Part shown: in pieces, positions 26,111 to 40,498 of the stretch | Position numbering within the stretch: position 1 is the stretch's first letter | Layout: every line of letters starts with the position of its first letter | Origin: Circinella umbellata | Lineage: Eukaryota; Mucoromycota; Mucoromycetes; Mucorales; Lichtheimiaceae | Assembly (NCBI GenBank): GCA_025093555.1 | Contig: JAIWNF010000104.1 | Coordinates: 1 to 64,000, forward strand | DNA: 64,000 nt | Direction of reading: 5' to 3' | Program-made: the position numbers and the translations under genes | Notes under the pieces: generated by a model | Told to the model about the DNA's origin: nothing | What the model saw: only the letters and a program-made list of their open reading frames with translations | The model's database searches: none

Positions 26111-27417
26111 AAATTTGCGCCTAAAAAGAATTTGGGATTGTGACAATTGGAAGAGTGAGAGGGGAGGGCAAACCAAAAAGCTATGCATAATCTAATGGGC
26201 GATAAATCGAAAGCGATCTAGTTTTTAAATATAAGATGAGTGTGAATAATGCTTAATCCCCACCCCTCCCTTCCTTTTCTGTACACTTTTCTTTCCAACA
26301 TCTTCTTTTTTATTAGTATTGTACATAAAAAAAAAGCATCAAATAAAATCAAACTTTAAAAAAAATTACACCATCCATTTTACTTGTATTTTTTTTATCT
26401 GATGTCATAAGGTCCCCCCCCCCTTTACATTATTATATATATGTAGAAAAAAATCAAATAAATTCTAACTATTCTAGTTCTAGTACAATGATCAATTTAT
26501 GTGATAAAAAAAAGTCGAACAGAAAAATAATTCTGTCTTTTTTTTTTTCAAAAGAATGCTCTAAGTTTTAGTGTCATTTAATTCAATCCAACCGCACTGA
26601 GCCTCCTCGTCCCCCCCACGTTTTTTTTTGTTACTTTGTCATTTATAGTATCTCATTACATAGAACAAGAACAAGAACAATTTAAACTATTCAAATAAGA
26701 ACTAACCCCCCTCCTTCCTTCTCGCTCACACGCCATCTCCATCAGCCCCACTGCTATCCCCCCCACCTTTTTTAATTCTTTAAGCCATACTTTTGATTTT
26801 CTTAAATAAAAAACGTGATTATAGTAGATTTTTTGAGCCATGTGTAATAATATTATATACACTAAAAAAAACCCAACAACCTGTCAACTTCTTGGCATGA
26901 TCCTCTTAGATCTAATAATATCAAGGGTTTATTTTTATTTATTTTTTTTGATTTGAGACAAAGCAAAATCATTTTTCTATTCGGAAAAATCTTTTTGAAA
27001 AAAAAAAAAACATAGACATGCAGTCTCTTGGCAACGTTAAGGTTTCTTTTTCTACACCATGGTGGGGGGGGGGCTGGGGTTTCATCATTGACCCATTTCA
27101 TACTATATATCCTTCATCATCTCAAGGAATTCATTCGTCTCCCATTTCCCTCTCATTTCTCCACCTGTATCGGTACTCAAAGTTATATTAAGTGATATAA
27201 AAAAAACAGAAAATTTGGAATAAGTTTATAAACAAAAAAAAAATAAAAAGAGGTGTGTGTGGGGGGGGAGGAAAAAAAAGTTATATTTTTTTTATGTATT
27301 GATATAAAAGAATAAAGGTAGAGAGGGAGTGTGATAACACATAGAAAAAAAAAAAGAGGGAGAGTTTTTTTTTTTAATAAGGTTGTGTGTGATGGGGGTA
27401 TTTTTATTTCTTCTTCT
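26111..27417. other. Low-complexity intergenic DNA
   Basis: Poly-C, poly-G and poly-T/A runs (for example C runs near 26415, 26612 and 26758, G runs near 27063 and 27262). No gene supported. The right part is the 3' flank of the Cdc4-like gene. Confidence 0.6.
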
Positions 27418-27885
27418 TTAGTTTGATAAAACCAAAGTAACAAAATCAACATAGTTGATACGACCATCTTTACCCACTTCGACTTCCTTTAACAATTCAT
27501 CCACTTCTTCATCAGATAATTTTTCACCTAAACTAGTTAAAACATAACGAAGTTCACCCACAGCAATAAATCCATCTCCTTCTTTATCAAATACTTGAAA
27601 ACCTTGAATAAATTCTTGAGAAGTACCGGCAGGTTTAAAACCATCAGGACGTGTTAAAATAGTTAAAAAGGTACCAAAATCAATATCGACTTCTTGTCTT
27701 TCAGAACCACCGGCAGACTTGACCAATTCACGTACTTCTGCTTGAGTAGGGTTTTGTCCAAGACCTCTTAATAAATCCCCCAAATTGGCAGATGACACTG
27801 TACTGTTACCCTTTTTGTCATATAAAGAAAAAGCTTCTTTCCATTCATCTAATTGTTCTTGTGTAGGTTGATTTGTTGGGCTCAT
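27418..27885 (-). CDS. Cdc4-type myosin essential light chain (EF-hand)
   Basis: Single-exon frame of 155 residues starting at 27885. It is a calmodulin-superfamily protein with four EF-hand-like units. The first loop, YDKKGNSTV (22-30), is degenerate. The third, D100 to E111 (DKEGDGFIAVGE), has canonical ligands. The second and fourth have lost most calcium ligands (for example GKDGRINYVDF at 138-148). This pattern, with the C-terminal VDFVTLVLSN, fits fungal Cdc4-like essential light chains that bind IQ motifs of type II and V myosins in the contractile ring and secretory transport, rather than calmodulin. It is divergent from the CSN5 gene, the two ATGs being 265 bp apart, so the promoters are shared or abutting. 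A (GT)n repeat at 27915-27941 lies in that spacer. Confidence 0.8.
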   Translation of the reverse strand: MSPTNQPTQEQLDEWKEAFSLYDKKGNSTVSSANLGDLLRGLGQNPTQAEVRELVKSAGGSERQEVDIDFGTFLTILTRPDGFKPAGTSQEFIQGFQVFDKEGDGFIAVGELRYVLTSLGEKLSDEEVDELLKEVEVGKDGRINYVDFVTLVLSN

Positions 27886-28150
27886 TTTTGTGTTCTTTTT
27901 TTAAAAAGATGAAAGTTTTGTGTGTGTGTGTGTGTGTGTGTGGGGCGAAGGGAGGGAAAAAAGAAAAAAGGTACCGGAATATACGCGCGCGGGGTTTTTT
28001 TTTCTTTTTTTTTTTTTTAAAAAACAACACCACTCAGATTTCCATGTGACTTCTGGGGGAGGAAAACCTCAAAGATCATGCGCTTGAAAGTTCAGAATAA
28101 ACTGCCCGCTTTTCCTAAAAGACACGTAACTTTTTTTTTTTAACTTAACC

Positions 28151-29850
<1,700 letters not shown>

Positions 29851-30030
29851 TGACTACCTCTTTAATCACATTTCTTTCTTTTTTTGCCTAATAATAATAA
29901 ATAATAAAATTAGGGAAATCTAAACATTGGCAACAAACAATTTATATGAGTTTTTTTTTATATATAAAATATGTATATATATTTGTGAAAATAAAAGAGA
30001 AAACGAAAAGAAAAGAAAGAAAAGAATACA

Positions 30031-30065
<35 letters not shown>

Positions 30066-30478
30066 ATACAAAATAATAATAAAGAACATTTTACTGTTAC
30101 AAAATAAAAATAAAAGAAAGCCATGTTTTTCTTCCTCCCCTCCCTCACCACTCTTTCATTTGAGGTGTCTTTTTTTTTATATATATAGTTGATTGGATTG
30201 GTGGGCATAAGAAATAAAATGTTATGTGTGCGTGGTGTGGTGTGGTGTTTTTCTTTTTTGTAAATCAAAACATAAAGTAGATGTTGTTGTTGTCGTCGTT
30301 GAAATATGTACAAAAAAAAGGGGGAGGAGAGGTGAAAAGATAGGTTTTTTTTATAGGATTTGAAGTGAAAGAAGAGTGTATTCGGAAAGAAAGAATCAAC
30401 AAACATAAATGCGAATTACAAAAAAAAAAAAAAAAGGAGGAGGAGGAGGTAATTAAAGGATTTCATATAATATCTTTT
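29851..30478. other. Convergent 3' intergenic spacer
   Basis: Spacer between the converging CSN5 and Con7-like genes. It contains a (GT)n microsatellite at about 30031-30064 and A-rich tracts. No gene. Confidence 0.7.
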
Positions 30479-31969
30479 TTAAAAAGAAGGAGCACCAGGT
30501 AAAGTTGATAAATCAGTAAATTCAGGTTGTTGATGATGATGATGATGAGAATGTGGATGATGATGTGTGGGTGGAGGTGGAGGACCTGGATAACCTTGTT
30601 GATGTTGCCATGGTAAATAAGAAGGTGCTGTAGTAGAATGAGAAGGAAGAAAAGAAGGTGGAGGAGGAGGTGGTTGTTGAACTACTTGTTGATGATGTTG
30701 ATGTACTTGAACAGCTTGTGCTTGAGCTTGAGCGGCTGCTTGTTGTACTGCTACTGCTTGATTTTGTTGCTCTTGTTGATATTGAGCATTGGTGGCTGCA
30801 ACAGCTGCAACAGCATTTTCTTGTTGTTGTTGACGACTTGCTTCTCTTTCTCTCTTTTGTTTTCTCCATACTTTTCTTAATTCTTTAAATTCAGAAGGTA
30901 AACGTTTAGGACCCTATCATTTTACATCAGGATGAGTTATTTTATATATATAAAAAATCGTTTTTCTTTCTTTCTTATATAGGACACCCCTTCCCCCCCT
31001 CTCCTTTAAAAAACTTTGATAACTTACATGATTTTGCATAGAAACATGAGCATTTAAATGATTTAATGTACCATATGATTTTGTACATCCAGGAAAACTA
31101 CAATGATATAATCGTTCTACTTCGTGATATTTACGACGAGGACGTTTTTTATGATTGACACCAGGAATAGGAACAAATGAAAATACTTTTTGTGATGCTT
31201 CTACTGAAGAAGTAGGTGATGTAGAAGTTAACATATTACCATTGGTCACAGCCACGGTAGAAGCAGCAGCAGCCACAGCAGCAGCATGATGAGCTGCAAC
31301 AGCATTTGGATGATGATGATTCGTTGAAGCAGCCACGGCGGCTGCTTGTTGTGCTGCCATGACAGCAACAGGTGAAACACCATCTGTACAAGATTGTGGA
31401 GGAGAAGGTAAATGATGTGTAGTAGGTGTTGCAATAGAAGTAGTACCAGTTGAACTAGAAAAGACAGGTAAAATGTTACTTGGAACAACAGGTTGTTGTT
31501 GCTGTTGTTGTTCGTGATAAGCTCCTGTTGGTACTGAAGTAGTAAAATAAGGTTGTTGTTGAGGGCGAGGTGGGTATTGAAGTGGATTTACTGTTGTTAA
31601 TGTATTATTATTAGTCGAGATTGGATCAATATTACTTGTTAAAATAGGCATACTACTACTGCTACTACTATTCATATTATTATTATTATTAGTAGTAGTA
31701 GTTGTTGTGGTTGTAGTTGTAGCTGAAGGTTGAGCATGTGATAAAACTGTATGACGACCTGATGTAGTTGTAGAAACAGGCGGTAATAGTTGTGATAAAG
31801 GAGGTAGTGAAGGTGTAGGTAAACCAGCAGCTGCAGCTGCAGCAACAGCGGCGGCGGCTGTTGTTGTATTATATGGTTTTGTTGTTGGATAAGTGGATGA
31901 GGATGTGGGTGTTGCTGTTGTAGCAGTATAAGATTGATAAAATTGTTGTGGAGTAGGTGACGAATCCAT
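30479..31969 (-). CDS. Con7-like C2H2 zinc-finger transcription factor
   Basis: Two exons, 31969-31028 and 30913-30479, encode 458 residues. One C2H2 finger, YHCSFPGC (C290, C295) and H308, H314, reads GTLNHLNAHVSMQNH; the last zinc-binding His is the final codon of exon 1. The next exon continues GPKRLPSEFKELRKVWRKQK. This finger plus the following basic segment is the hallmark of fungal Con7-type regulators, known in Magnaporthe to control morphogenesis and cell-wall genes. The rest is low complexity: Thr/Ser/Asn-rich, poly-Ala, poly-Gln, and a Pro/His-rich C-terminus. The long gene-free region upstream (over 3 kb) may hold its regulatory sequence. Domain call secure; orthology likely. Confidence 0.85.
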
Positions 31970-32892
31970 GATGTTTTATATATAAAGTTGATAAGTTAAA
32001 TAAAGAAATGTGTGTTTTTTTTTATTACTATGTTGGTGATAAAAAAAAAAATGGTGCTCAAAAAAGAAGTTGTCTTTTCTTTGGAAAAAAATAAATAAGG
32101 ATGGGTGGAGGTGAGGAGGGGTTTTTTTTATATTCGAATGAAGGCAAAAGATAAAAAAAGAAAGAAGTGAGAAAATAAAAAAAAAAATCGGGTTGAAACT
32201 TGTTTAAAATAAGTAAGAAAGAAGAAGAAGAAGAAGAAAAAAAAAAAAAAAAAAAGGAAAAAGGAAGAAGAGAGAACTTTTTGCTGTGTGCAGAATTTAT
32301 CTTGGGTTGTTTTGATATTATAAAGTAAACACTTTTATACAGTTTTATAAAGAAAAAGAGAGAGAAAGAGTGGTGCCATGCTTCTTTTAGTAAAGTTCAT
32401 TCTTTTAACAACAAAGTTCATAAAGCATAAGAGCCAATGAATTTTTTTCTGCAGATGATCTTCGGGCGTCGATCCCCCAGTTTGTTTTAATGGACGAAAA
32501 ACATTTAAAACTCTCTCAGGTAATACTAACTCACATAATTATTATTTACTCCACTCACACACATAACGTGTACATACATAATTACTTACATGTACTTATA
32601 CTATAAAGTTATATAATACTCTCTCAAGTAAAAAAAAGATACTCCGTCACACAGCACATAATAATAATTCTTATAATATATAAAAGTCAGTCATTTCAAA
32701 TACCTTTTCAAGTAAAGTTTCCCCTTGTTTGTACACCCCAATTTAATTAACTATCATCATCATCATCAAACATCATTATTCGTTCCCTTTCTTTCTTTCT
32801 CTCTCTCTCTCTCTCCCCCCCCATTTTATTCTTTTATATATATATATATATATATAACTTTCTTATATAATATAAAATAAAACCATAGAATC

Positions 32893-32935
<43 letters not shown>

Positions 32936-35554
32936 GTTTTTTTTATTCTTTTAAACTCTTGGCAAAAGATAAAAAACATTCTTTTTTTTATATAAAAGGA
33001 AATTATCCTTTTTTTTTTCTACTGTTTTTTTTTTATCGGGTGTACAAAATAACAAGTTCGGGAATAATAAAAAAAAGGATCGACGTCCTCACTATTTTGA
33101 GTCTAGTTTACCTTTAACCTTATATCTTTTTTTTTTGCATTTTTAAAAACCCACCAGAGTGTTGTAATGTATATCATTTATTCAACCACTCATATCAATA
33201 CACACACACGTACACACACACACACAGGTGGATACATAATAATATATTATAATTAGTGTATACATTTACACTCTCTTTCCGTAAAATCAGTGATCTTTAT
33301 ACTTACTTTTAATAATAAACTCTCGTCTCCTTTTTAAATAAACTCCCCCCCCCTTAACCCTCCTCCCTCCTCCCCCCGGTTTCTCTTTTATTTGATTTTA
33401 CTTATCTTTAATAAATTATACATTGAAAAAGTTCCCTTAACACTGACTCTCTTTCTTTGTATATATTTTCTTGATTCGAAATATATAGATACATCAGCCC
33501 CCCTTACTAATCCATAAGATTAATTTATTTATTTTTTAAACATATGGTAATGATATACTTTTTTATAAGCCCCCTCCTTTTTATTCCTTCATCTCATTCC
33601 TCCCCACACACACACACACACACTGGAGAAAACACACAGACTTTACAACTTATACTTCAAATTTATCTATATAACAAAAAATAAAAACCCCTCTTTTTAT
33701 TTTTGTAGTATAAGAAACTAATATTATCTTGGCTAGATCAAACACGTTTTGACATTTGGCATATTTTATCTTTTTGAATGTTTTCATTTTTCAAAGGTAC
33801 CTTTTATTTTGAAAAAGAAGAGATTCTTTCTCTTTCTCTCTTCCTCCCCTCCCACCCCGAAATATATTGTACCGGGTTAACATTTACAGAAAATTATGAG
33901 AGAAACATTGTTAATAGAGAGAAAAAAAACTTTTTCTGTAACTTTTTTCAAAAAAAGTCTCGAACAAATCTTTACTTCCAGTCTCCCACTCAGCGTTATT
34001 ATAACAAAAAAACCCCGTTTTGCGGGTTCTGAGGAATGATATGGTAATTCTGAAACATGAATTGCTTTTTTTTGAGTGGGAAAAGGTAAAAAGGAATTTT
34101 TTTTATATTAAAAAAAATATTTTAATTAATAAGTATTATCCATTGATCTTCCTCCCTTCTTTCCTCCTCTTTACTTATTTCAAATAATATAGATTACTGT
34201 GGGAAACAAAAGGGTTAGGAGAGAAAAAGATAAAGTTTTTTATTGATCTTGATTATTATTACCAAATAATAATCAAGGGTTCTTTTTTAGATATAAATCA
34301 CACACACACACACACTAACCATTGGTATATTTTTAAATGTGGGACCCATATTCAAATGAAGGGATATCTCAATGAATAGAATAAAGAGTGGGGGGGGGAG
34401 GGAGGTTCAAAAACCTATGTTTTTTTTGTTTGTAACACATTCAACCATTCACTTTCACGCGAATTTGTTACATGTGTTAAACTTATATAAATCATCAGAT
34501 TTTTTCTTTTTGTCAGTATTACAAACTTATGCGATCAAGTTATACAAAACTTTATAATTTAAACAGACGAAAGAGAGAGTTTTATTCTATTCATTTGGGC
34601 TTATAGAATAATAATAGCAAAAAGGGGTTTTTTAATGGTCTTTTTTTTTTTTTTTTGTTTTCAATTGAATAGTCATATCTAAATACACACAGACAAAACT
34701 GTCAGAGCCCAAATGATAAAAGGAAGGAGCTTTTTTCCTCTCAGGTTTTTTATTTTACACCAAAAAAAAACTAAAACTTTTAAAGTAAGGATTATTTTAT
34801 GCCAATTTGCAATCAAGTAACACAACGAACAACAACCATTATTTTCTACCTTTTTTTTTTTTTGCTCTTTTAAGCCTCCTCCACCCCTCCCCCAATACAC
34901 ACATCCTCTACCTTTCTTTTTTTTTTATCATGTGATAATCAAGTCTATTAGATAAAAACCAACCTCTTTATTAAAACTAAAAAAGACAAAAAAAGTGAAT
35001 AGTTTTTATCAAAAAAAAAAAAAAAACAGGTGATACTATTTACATATCTAATTAGTAAAGTTAAATTAGGAGGAGGAAGGGGGGCTGACAGGTTGATTTT
35101 CTTTTCTCCGATTGAAAATGTGTGTGGAACAACAACAGGTGTTCCCAACCATGAACTCAACCATACACACACGCACAATGAAGGTTTTCCCTACCCCCCA
35201 GCCTCCTAGTCATTTATAAAAAAGTAATATTGTATTTTTTGTATTTATATTTTTTTTGCATATCATAACGCGTAAATGAATAATAATCCACTGATTAATA
35301 ACCAGCAAATCAGATGAATTAATAGAATAAAAGAATGCAATAATGAAAAAAAAAGGGCATGCCATAATAAAAAGATGATTATTTTTTTTTTGGTTTTTTT
35401 TAGAAGAGGTGGGGATATCAAACATTTTGAATAAATTGAGGAGGGGGAGGGAGGGAGGAAGCGTTGTATAAAGTAAAAAACATGAATGAATGAATGAAAT
35501 GAATGAAAAATGAAAAAAAAAAAAAGAAAAATGAAAAATGAATGGAGAAATATT
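31970..35554. other. Long low-complexity upstream region of the Con7-like gene
   Basis: No full gene was found. It is rich in pyrimidine tracts, (AT)n at about 32827-32857, (AAT)n at 32897-32932, several (CA)n runs (33201-33227, 33606-33624, 34300-34315) and C/G homopolymers. One short exon-like segment (32456-32520) is described in the findings. The size and composition suggest a long regulatory or leader region. Confidence 0.55.
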
Positions 35555-36467
35555 TCATGGATATTGTTGAAAAGATGCAGAAGAAGAAGTAGATGTAGAT
35601 GGACGCACAGCGCTTTTAATTAATGAATTTTTTCTACTTAAACATGATGCACGAATCGTTGAATAAGATTCTTCAGGTGTGATAGGTGGTGATAATATAG
35701 ATGTGGTCGCATTATTATCTATTGGGAATTTACTAATAAATTGTAATTCTTCTTTTGTTGTTGACGTTGACGTTGACGTTGTTGTATTATTATTATTGAC
35801 AGATTCTTGTAATTGATAATCTTGACTGTGATTTGAAGAAGGTGGTGTAGGATCAGTAAGACTTTGAGCCAGCAGAGCCTCATTAACGTTAAGTAAAGAT
35901 TGAAGATAATCAGCAGAAGGTCCATTAGAAGAAGAAGGAGTTGCTTGTTGCATTAATAAATGTAAAGAGGATTCATGAGTGGATTGAGTGGGTTCAATTA
36001 TTACATGTAAACCATTATCCAAATTTTTATTTTGTTGTGTTTCAGGTGAAATAGGTGTAGGTGGGTATGGATCGTGTAATTCATCAACCAATGGTTCATT
36101 AGATGCTGTTTGTATTGATTGTTGTAATAAAGTATCTTTTTCAAAGGATTCTGAAGTTCGTTTTTGATCTTCAGCTATTATTTCTTCTTCTTGTTCGTCT
36201 GGTATAACAATGTCCGAATCATTCGAATTACTCGTTGTTTGTTGTAATTGCATCCAACCAATACCGGCACCACTAAATTGATAATAATAATAATAAAGTT
36301 AATAATAAAGTTAAAAGATATATTATATATATATATATATATATATCAAAAACAATTTACCTTTCTTCCCATTCTTGACCCATTGTTTTCATTACAAGTT
36401 CGAGATGTTCTCTTTGACGCTCCAGTTCTTCAAGACTTTGGTCATAATCAGAAAGAGTTTTATCCAT
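35555..36467 (-). CDS. Protein of unknown function with helical N-terminal motif (274 aa)
   Basis: Two exons, 36467-36361 and 36272-35555, joined in phase 2. The N-terminal 45 residues look conserved and structured: a predicted amphipathic helix (LEELERQREHLELVMKTMG) followed by QEWEESGAGIGWMQLQ, with the splice inside SGAGIGW. The rest is acidic and then low complexity, rich in Ser, Thr, Gln, Asn and Pro, with PYPPTPISPE and SPPITPEES, which look like proline-directed kinase sites. No catalytic motif, signal peptide or membrane segment is visible. I do not recognise the family. The gene is real on the grounds of the clean intron and the long open frame. An (AT)n repeat lies in the intron. 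Confidence 0.65.
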
Positions 36468-39400
36468 TCGAAGTTATATATAATAATAATAAAAAGGCGT
36501 AAAAAATATATATATAAATATTAATATAAAGAAAAAAAAAAAAAAAAAAAAGAGGTATAATATATTTTTTTTTATGATATAAAAAAAAATATATAAAGGG
36601 GGGAGGGAGGTAAAAAAGAATTTTTTACTTTGTTACCTTTTCCATATTATTCTCTTTTTTTCAGGTCCCGTCTCCTCCAATGGGTTGAAATAAATTGGTT
36701 GGAACCAACAAGAAATCCAGAACCCCTTCCTCCCCCCCCCCATCCTTGTGTTGTGGCTGGAAAATAATGGCTTACAAGGTAAAAAAAAAAAAAACGAACC
36801 CGTGGCGCTTCTTTTCTTTTTTTAAACTTTTTATTTTCTTTTTTAGTTTGGTTTACCGTGTTTTTTATGTTTTCTTTTTTTTTTTTTTCTTTTCATAAAA
36901 TATAAAAAAAAAATCAAAAATTCCAAATAACTTGTCATTTGAAAATGGTTCACGTTGACAGTTGTTGAGAGGGGGGGATAGTGTTAAAAACACGTCTTTT
37001 TCTCCAAATCATAATCCTCCCACCCCTTTCACCCCCATCCCCCCCCCGAAAAAACAATTCGTTTTAGGTCCACTGAAATATACTTGTGTGGTGGTGTGTG
37101 AAAAACTTTATGTTTTTCTTTATTAGACAGTTTCCATGAATCCTAACCATTCAATCACCTATTACCATTGGTCCCTTTATTACAAAAAAAAAATAAAAGC
37201 CCTTTTCATATTTATCTTTAACTCTTTTTTGTTTGAATCGACATTATAATTTATTGACTTTACAGAAAATATTATATATTTATCTACACATATAAACTTT
37301 GTTTTTTCTTTTTTTTGGTACAACATTGTACAAAAAGAAAGTTTTCTTCCGCGTGCTTTTCTTTTCGGTCAAATGTTTTAAACTATTTGAATCGTTGTAC
37401 AGTAACAACCTCACTTGATGATTTTTTTTTCTTTTTTTTTTTTTCTATAATCAATCCACGTGATTCGTAAAAAAAAAAAGTTTTCAATTGATGGGGGATT
37501 GATACTTGATAACACTTTTTTGTTTTTTTTGACGGCTCAAAATATTCTATTTTTGTGTGTAACAATAAAAACCTTATATTTATTTTTCTTTTTCCGCGCA
37601 CAGACTTGAAAGGGGGAAGGAGGAATCTAACCTTCCCCCCCCAAAGTTTTGTAAAATATTTTCAATTATTTTTTGCATAATAAAATAAAATTAAGCTTTT
37701 TTGTCATGGTAACAAGAGGTTGTTAGCAAAAAAAAAAGTAGATATATTTTATACACATATACAAAGTTTGATCCAACCAGATCAGTGTTTTGTTTGATCA
37801 ATGTATCTATATATACATACATTGACCAAACCTTTATTAGCGTTGTTATTTAGACATTATTAGGTGGGTCAAAAGACATCTGTGTTTAGATCTAAGTGTC
37901 TATTCGTATATAATTCATCTATTTATACTATCATCTACGTATTCAAAAAAGCAATGAGATACTTATAATATTCATTTATAGTATGTATACATAACTATAG
38001 AACCTTTTCTCCTCCCCAGGTGTCATCAACGAGAAGAAATACTCCTCTTTTTTTAATGAAAAAAAAAACAGTTTGAGCTGTCCGTGGGTTTATTATAAAA
38101 GGTTCACTCACTGTTTGATATGAATATAATATATGAAATAGAGTCATTTAATATAATCATCGAATCTCTACGTAATTTGAATTCGTTACCAGAACTCTAT
38201 TAAAAATGATGAGAGAATCTCTCATTTATTTAGCTGGAATCTTCTCTATACAGATGATTTGGGCTGATACGTTTACAGTTTGTACCTATAGTCTTGTTCA
38301 TCATTTTTATAGAATTATGATTTGGTATTTAGTACGTCTTTGTCGAAAAGTATTACTCAATTTACTCCCATTACTGAAAAAGAATATATATTCACATGTT
38401 CGTTCAAAACGTCCTTAATTTTCATCTAACGAAATCTTACATGACACTATCGACAAGAGTAAAATACGACTGTTAAATAAGTAAAAATAGACGGGACAGA
38501 AATACTCTACTGTTTATTTAATTTTTCTATCAAATTAGCGTATACGTAAAAACGGATTTAACTTTGTTTGATAAATATATTAACACAAATGACAACAACG
38601 ATTTATGGATATTTACTTGAAAATACTAGACATGGCTCCAATCTGTATGTTTTTAAAGTATCGAAAATACGGTATAGGAGTATTCCCAATTAACCTACGT
38701 ACAAAAAAAAACAAAAGGCAAAATTTCTATTATTACGTAAATAATAGGAAGTGATATGTTTGAAAAATTCTAATAGTATGCATAACAGACTTTGATGAAA
38801 GCAACATTTGTTGTAATTTTAGGATCCATCTTTTCTTGATAATAAAATGTAGATTCGTCTTTATTTTAACCAATAAAAACAACAGAAAATAAGTAGATGC
38901 CGAAGATGAGGACAGATTTTTTTTTTTTTTTTTTGGGTTCATCTAGTGTTTTCATCTAGTATTTTATTCTATGAAACTCTCATTGTTACGTGCGCCGGAA
39001 TATAGCCTATTTATTGTCATAGCAAAAGACATTTTTTTATTTTCTGCCATTTAGCAAGGACACCCATTTTTGTCCTTGCTAAATAACCTATATTCTATTT
39101 TGATAAAAACTAATTTTAACATTATTAATTTTGAGATTTTAGCAAATAAAGCTTTTATTTTGAAAGATTTCTTTTTTTTTTTCTGTGTCGAGATCGAGAC
39201 GCTAAACCTTGAATAGAAAAAGACCCCGCCCCCTTTCCACAAAACTCAAATTCTTAATTCTATGATTTTTATTCTATTTAATCACCACTTCAATTATATA
39301 CATAGGCTCAATACACCCTTTATATACATGGAAATGGGGGGGGGGTTGCTAATATAGATTGGATCTAAACCACCTTGGGTTTGCAACAAGGCTGAAAAAA

Positions 39401-39924
39401 AAAAGATCATGTCATTTTATGCCGTTTGAGTTGATTCATTTTTAGATCTGAAAACCCAGGGAATCGGATTCTAGAAACTCGACTTTGTGGATAGATGCGA
39501 TTTTTCTTGTTACAAAAAAAAGAAGCTAGTCTTGTTTTTTTTTTTTAATCTTGTCAATTACCTACTTACAAATTCTGGGGAACGAAAAAAGAAGTTGTTA
39601 AAATCATGATATCATTCTTTTTTTTTTTTTTTTTTCTGTTTCCCCCAAAAAACACTTGCATTAAATTTATGCTTGCCCATATATGTTGTAATTTTTTGAA
39701 AATTCTTAATAATAATTGCTTTATAAACATTCCGTCGTTACTTTATAATTGTGTGCATAATTTTGATAACTGTTTTATATAGAGAGAGAGTGTGTGTGTG
39801 TGTGTGGTAGAACGTACACAAATTTTTCTCTCTCTCTGTCTCTATTAGCTAACGTAGTTACGTATATAAGTTTTTTTTTTGTTTTTCTTGTTGTTTTGTC
39901 GATTGAATTATATATTATATATTT

Positions 39925-39997
<73 letters not shown>

Positions 39998-40445
39998 ACC
40001 AGTTGTTGTATTTTTTTTACGTACGTAGCCGAATGCCAATTAAAATATTGAGTTACTTTCCATATATGCAGCTGCTTTGTTCTTTTCGATAATTCTATAT
40101 ATTCCTATACAAAAGACTAAGAAACTATAATTATTAGAAAAGACCTTTCAGAATTTAATGTAGGACCTTAAAAAAAAAGGGGGGGTGCTTATAATAACAT
40201 AAAATATAACAACCATGCATGAAATATATTATATTTATAATTACTCAATAAAAAAAATAAGAAAATAATGTATATACACCATACATATTATTTATGCATT
40301 CTTGGATTTATAGAGTAATTATAGAGTAATTCATGATGAAGCCTTTTCTTTATCCATTTATTTTGGTTACGGCCATGATGAAAGTTCTAACAAATTAAAC
40401 ACTTACTTTGAAAGAGAAAGAATCACTATACTAACTAATAGTTGT

Positions 40446-40498
<53 letters not shown>

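Noticed and set aside
30522..30888. Several long frames on both strands over the Con7-like gene's 3' exon
   Set aside because: Produced by the low-complexity Gln/Pro/His coding sequence; only the spliced minus-strand frame carries the zinc finger.
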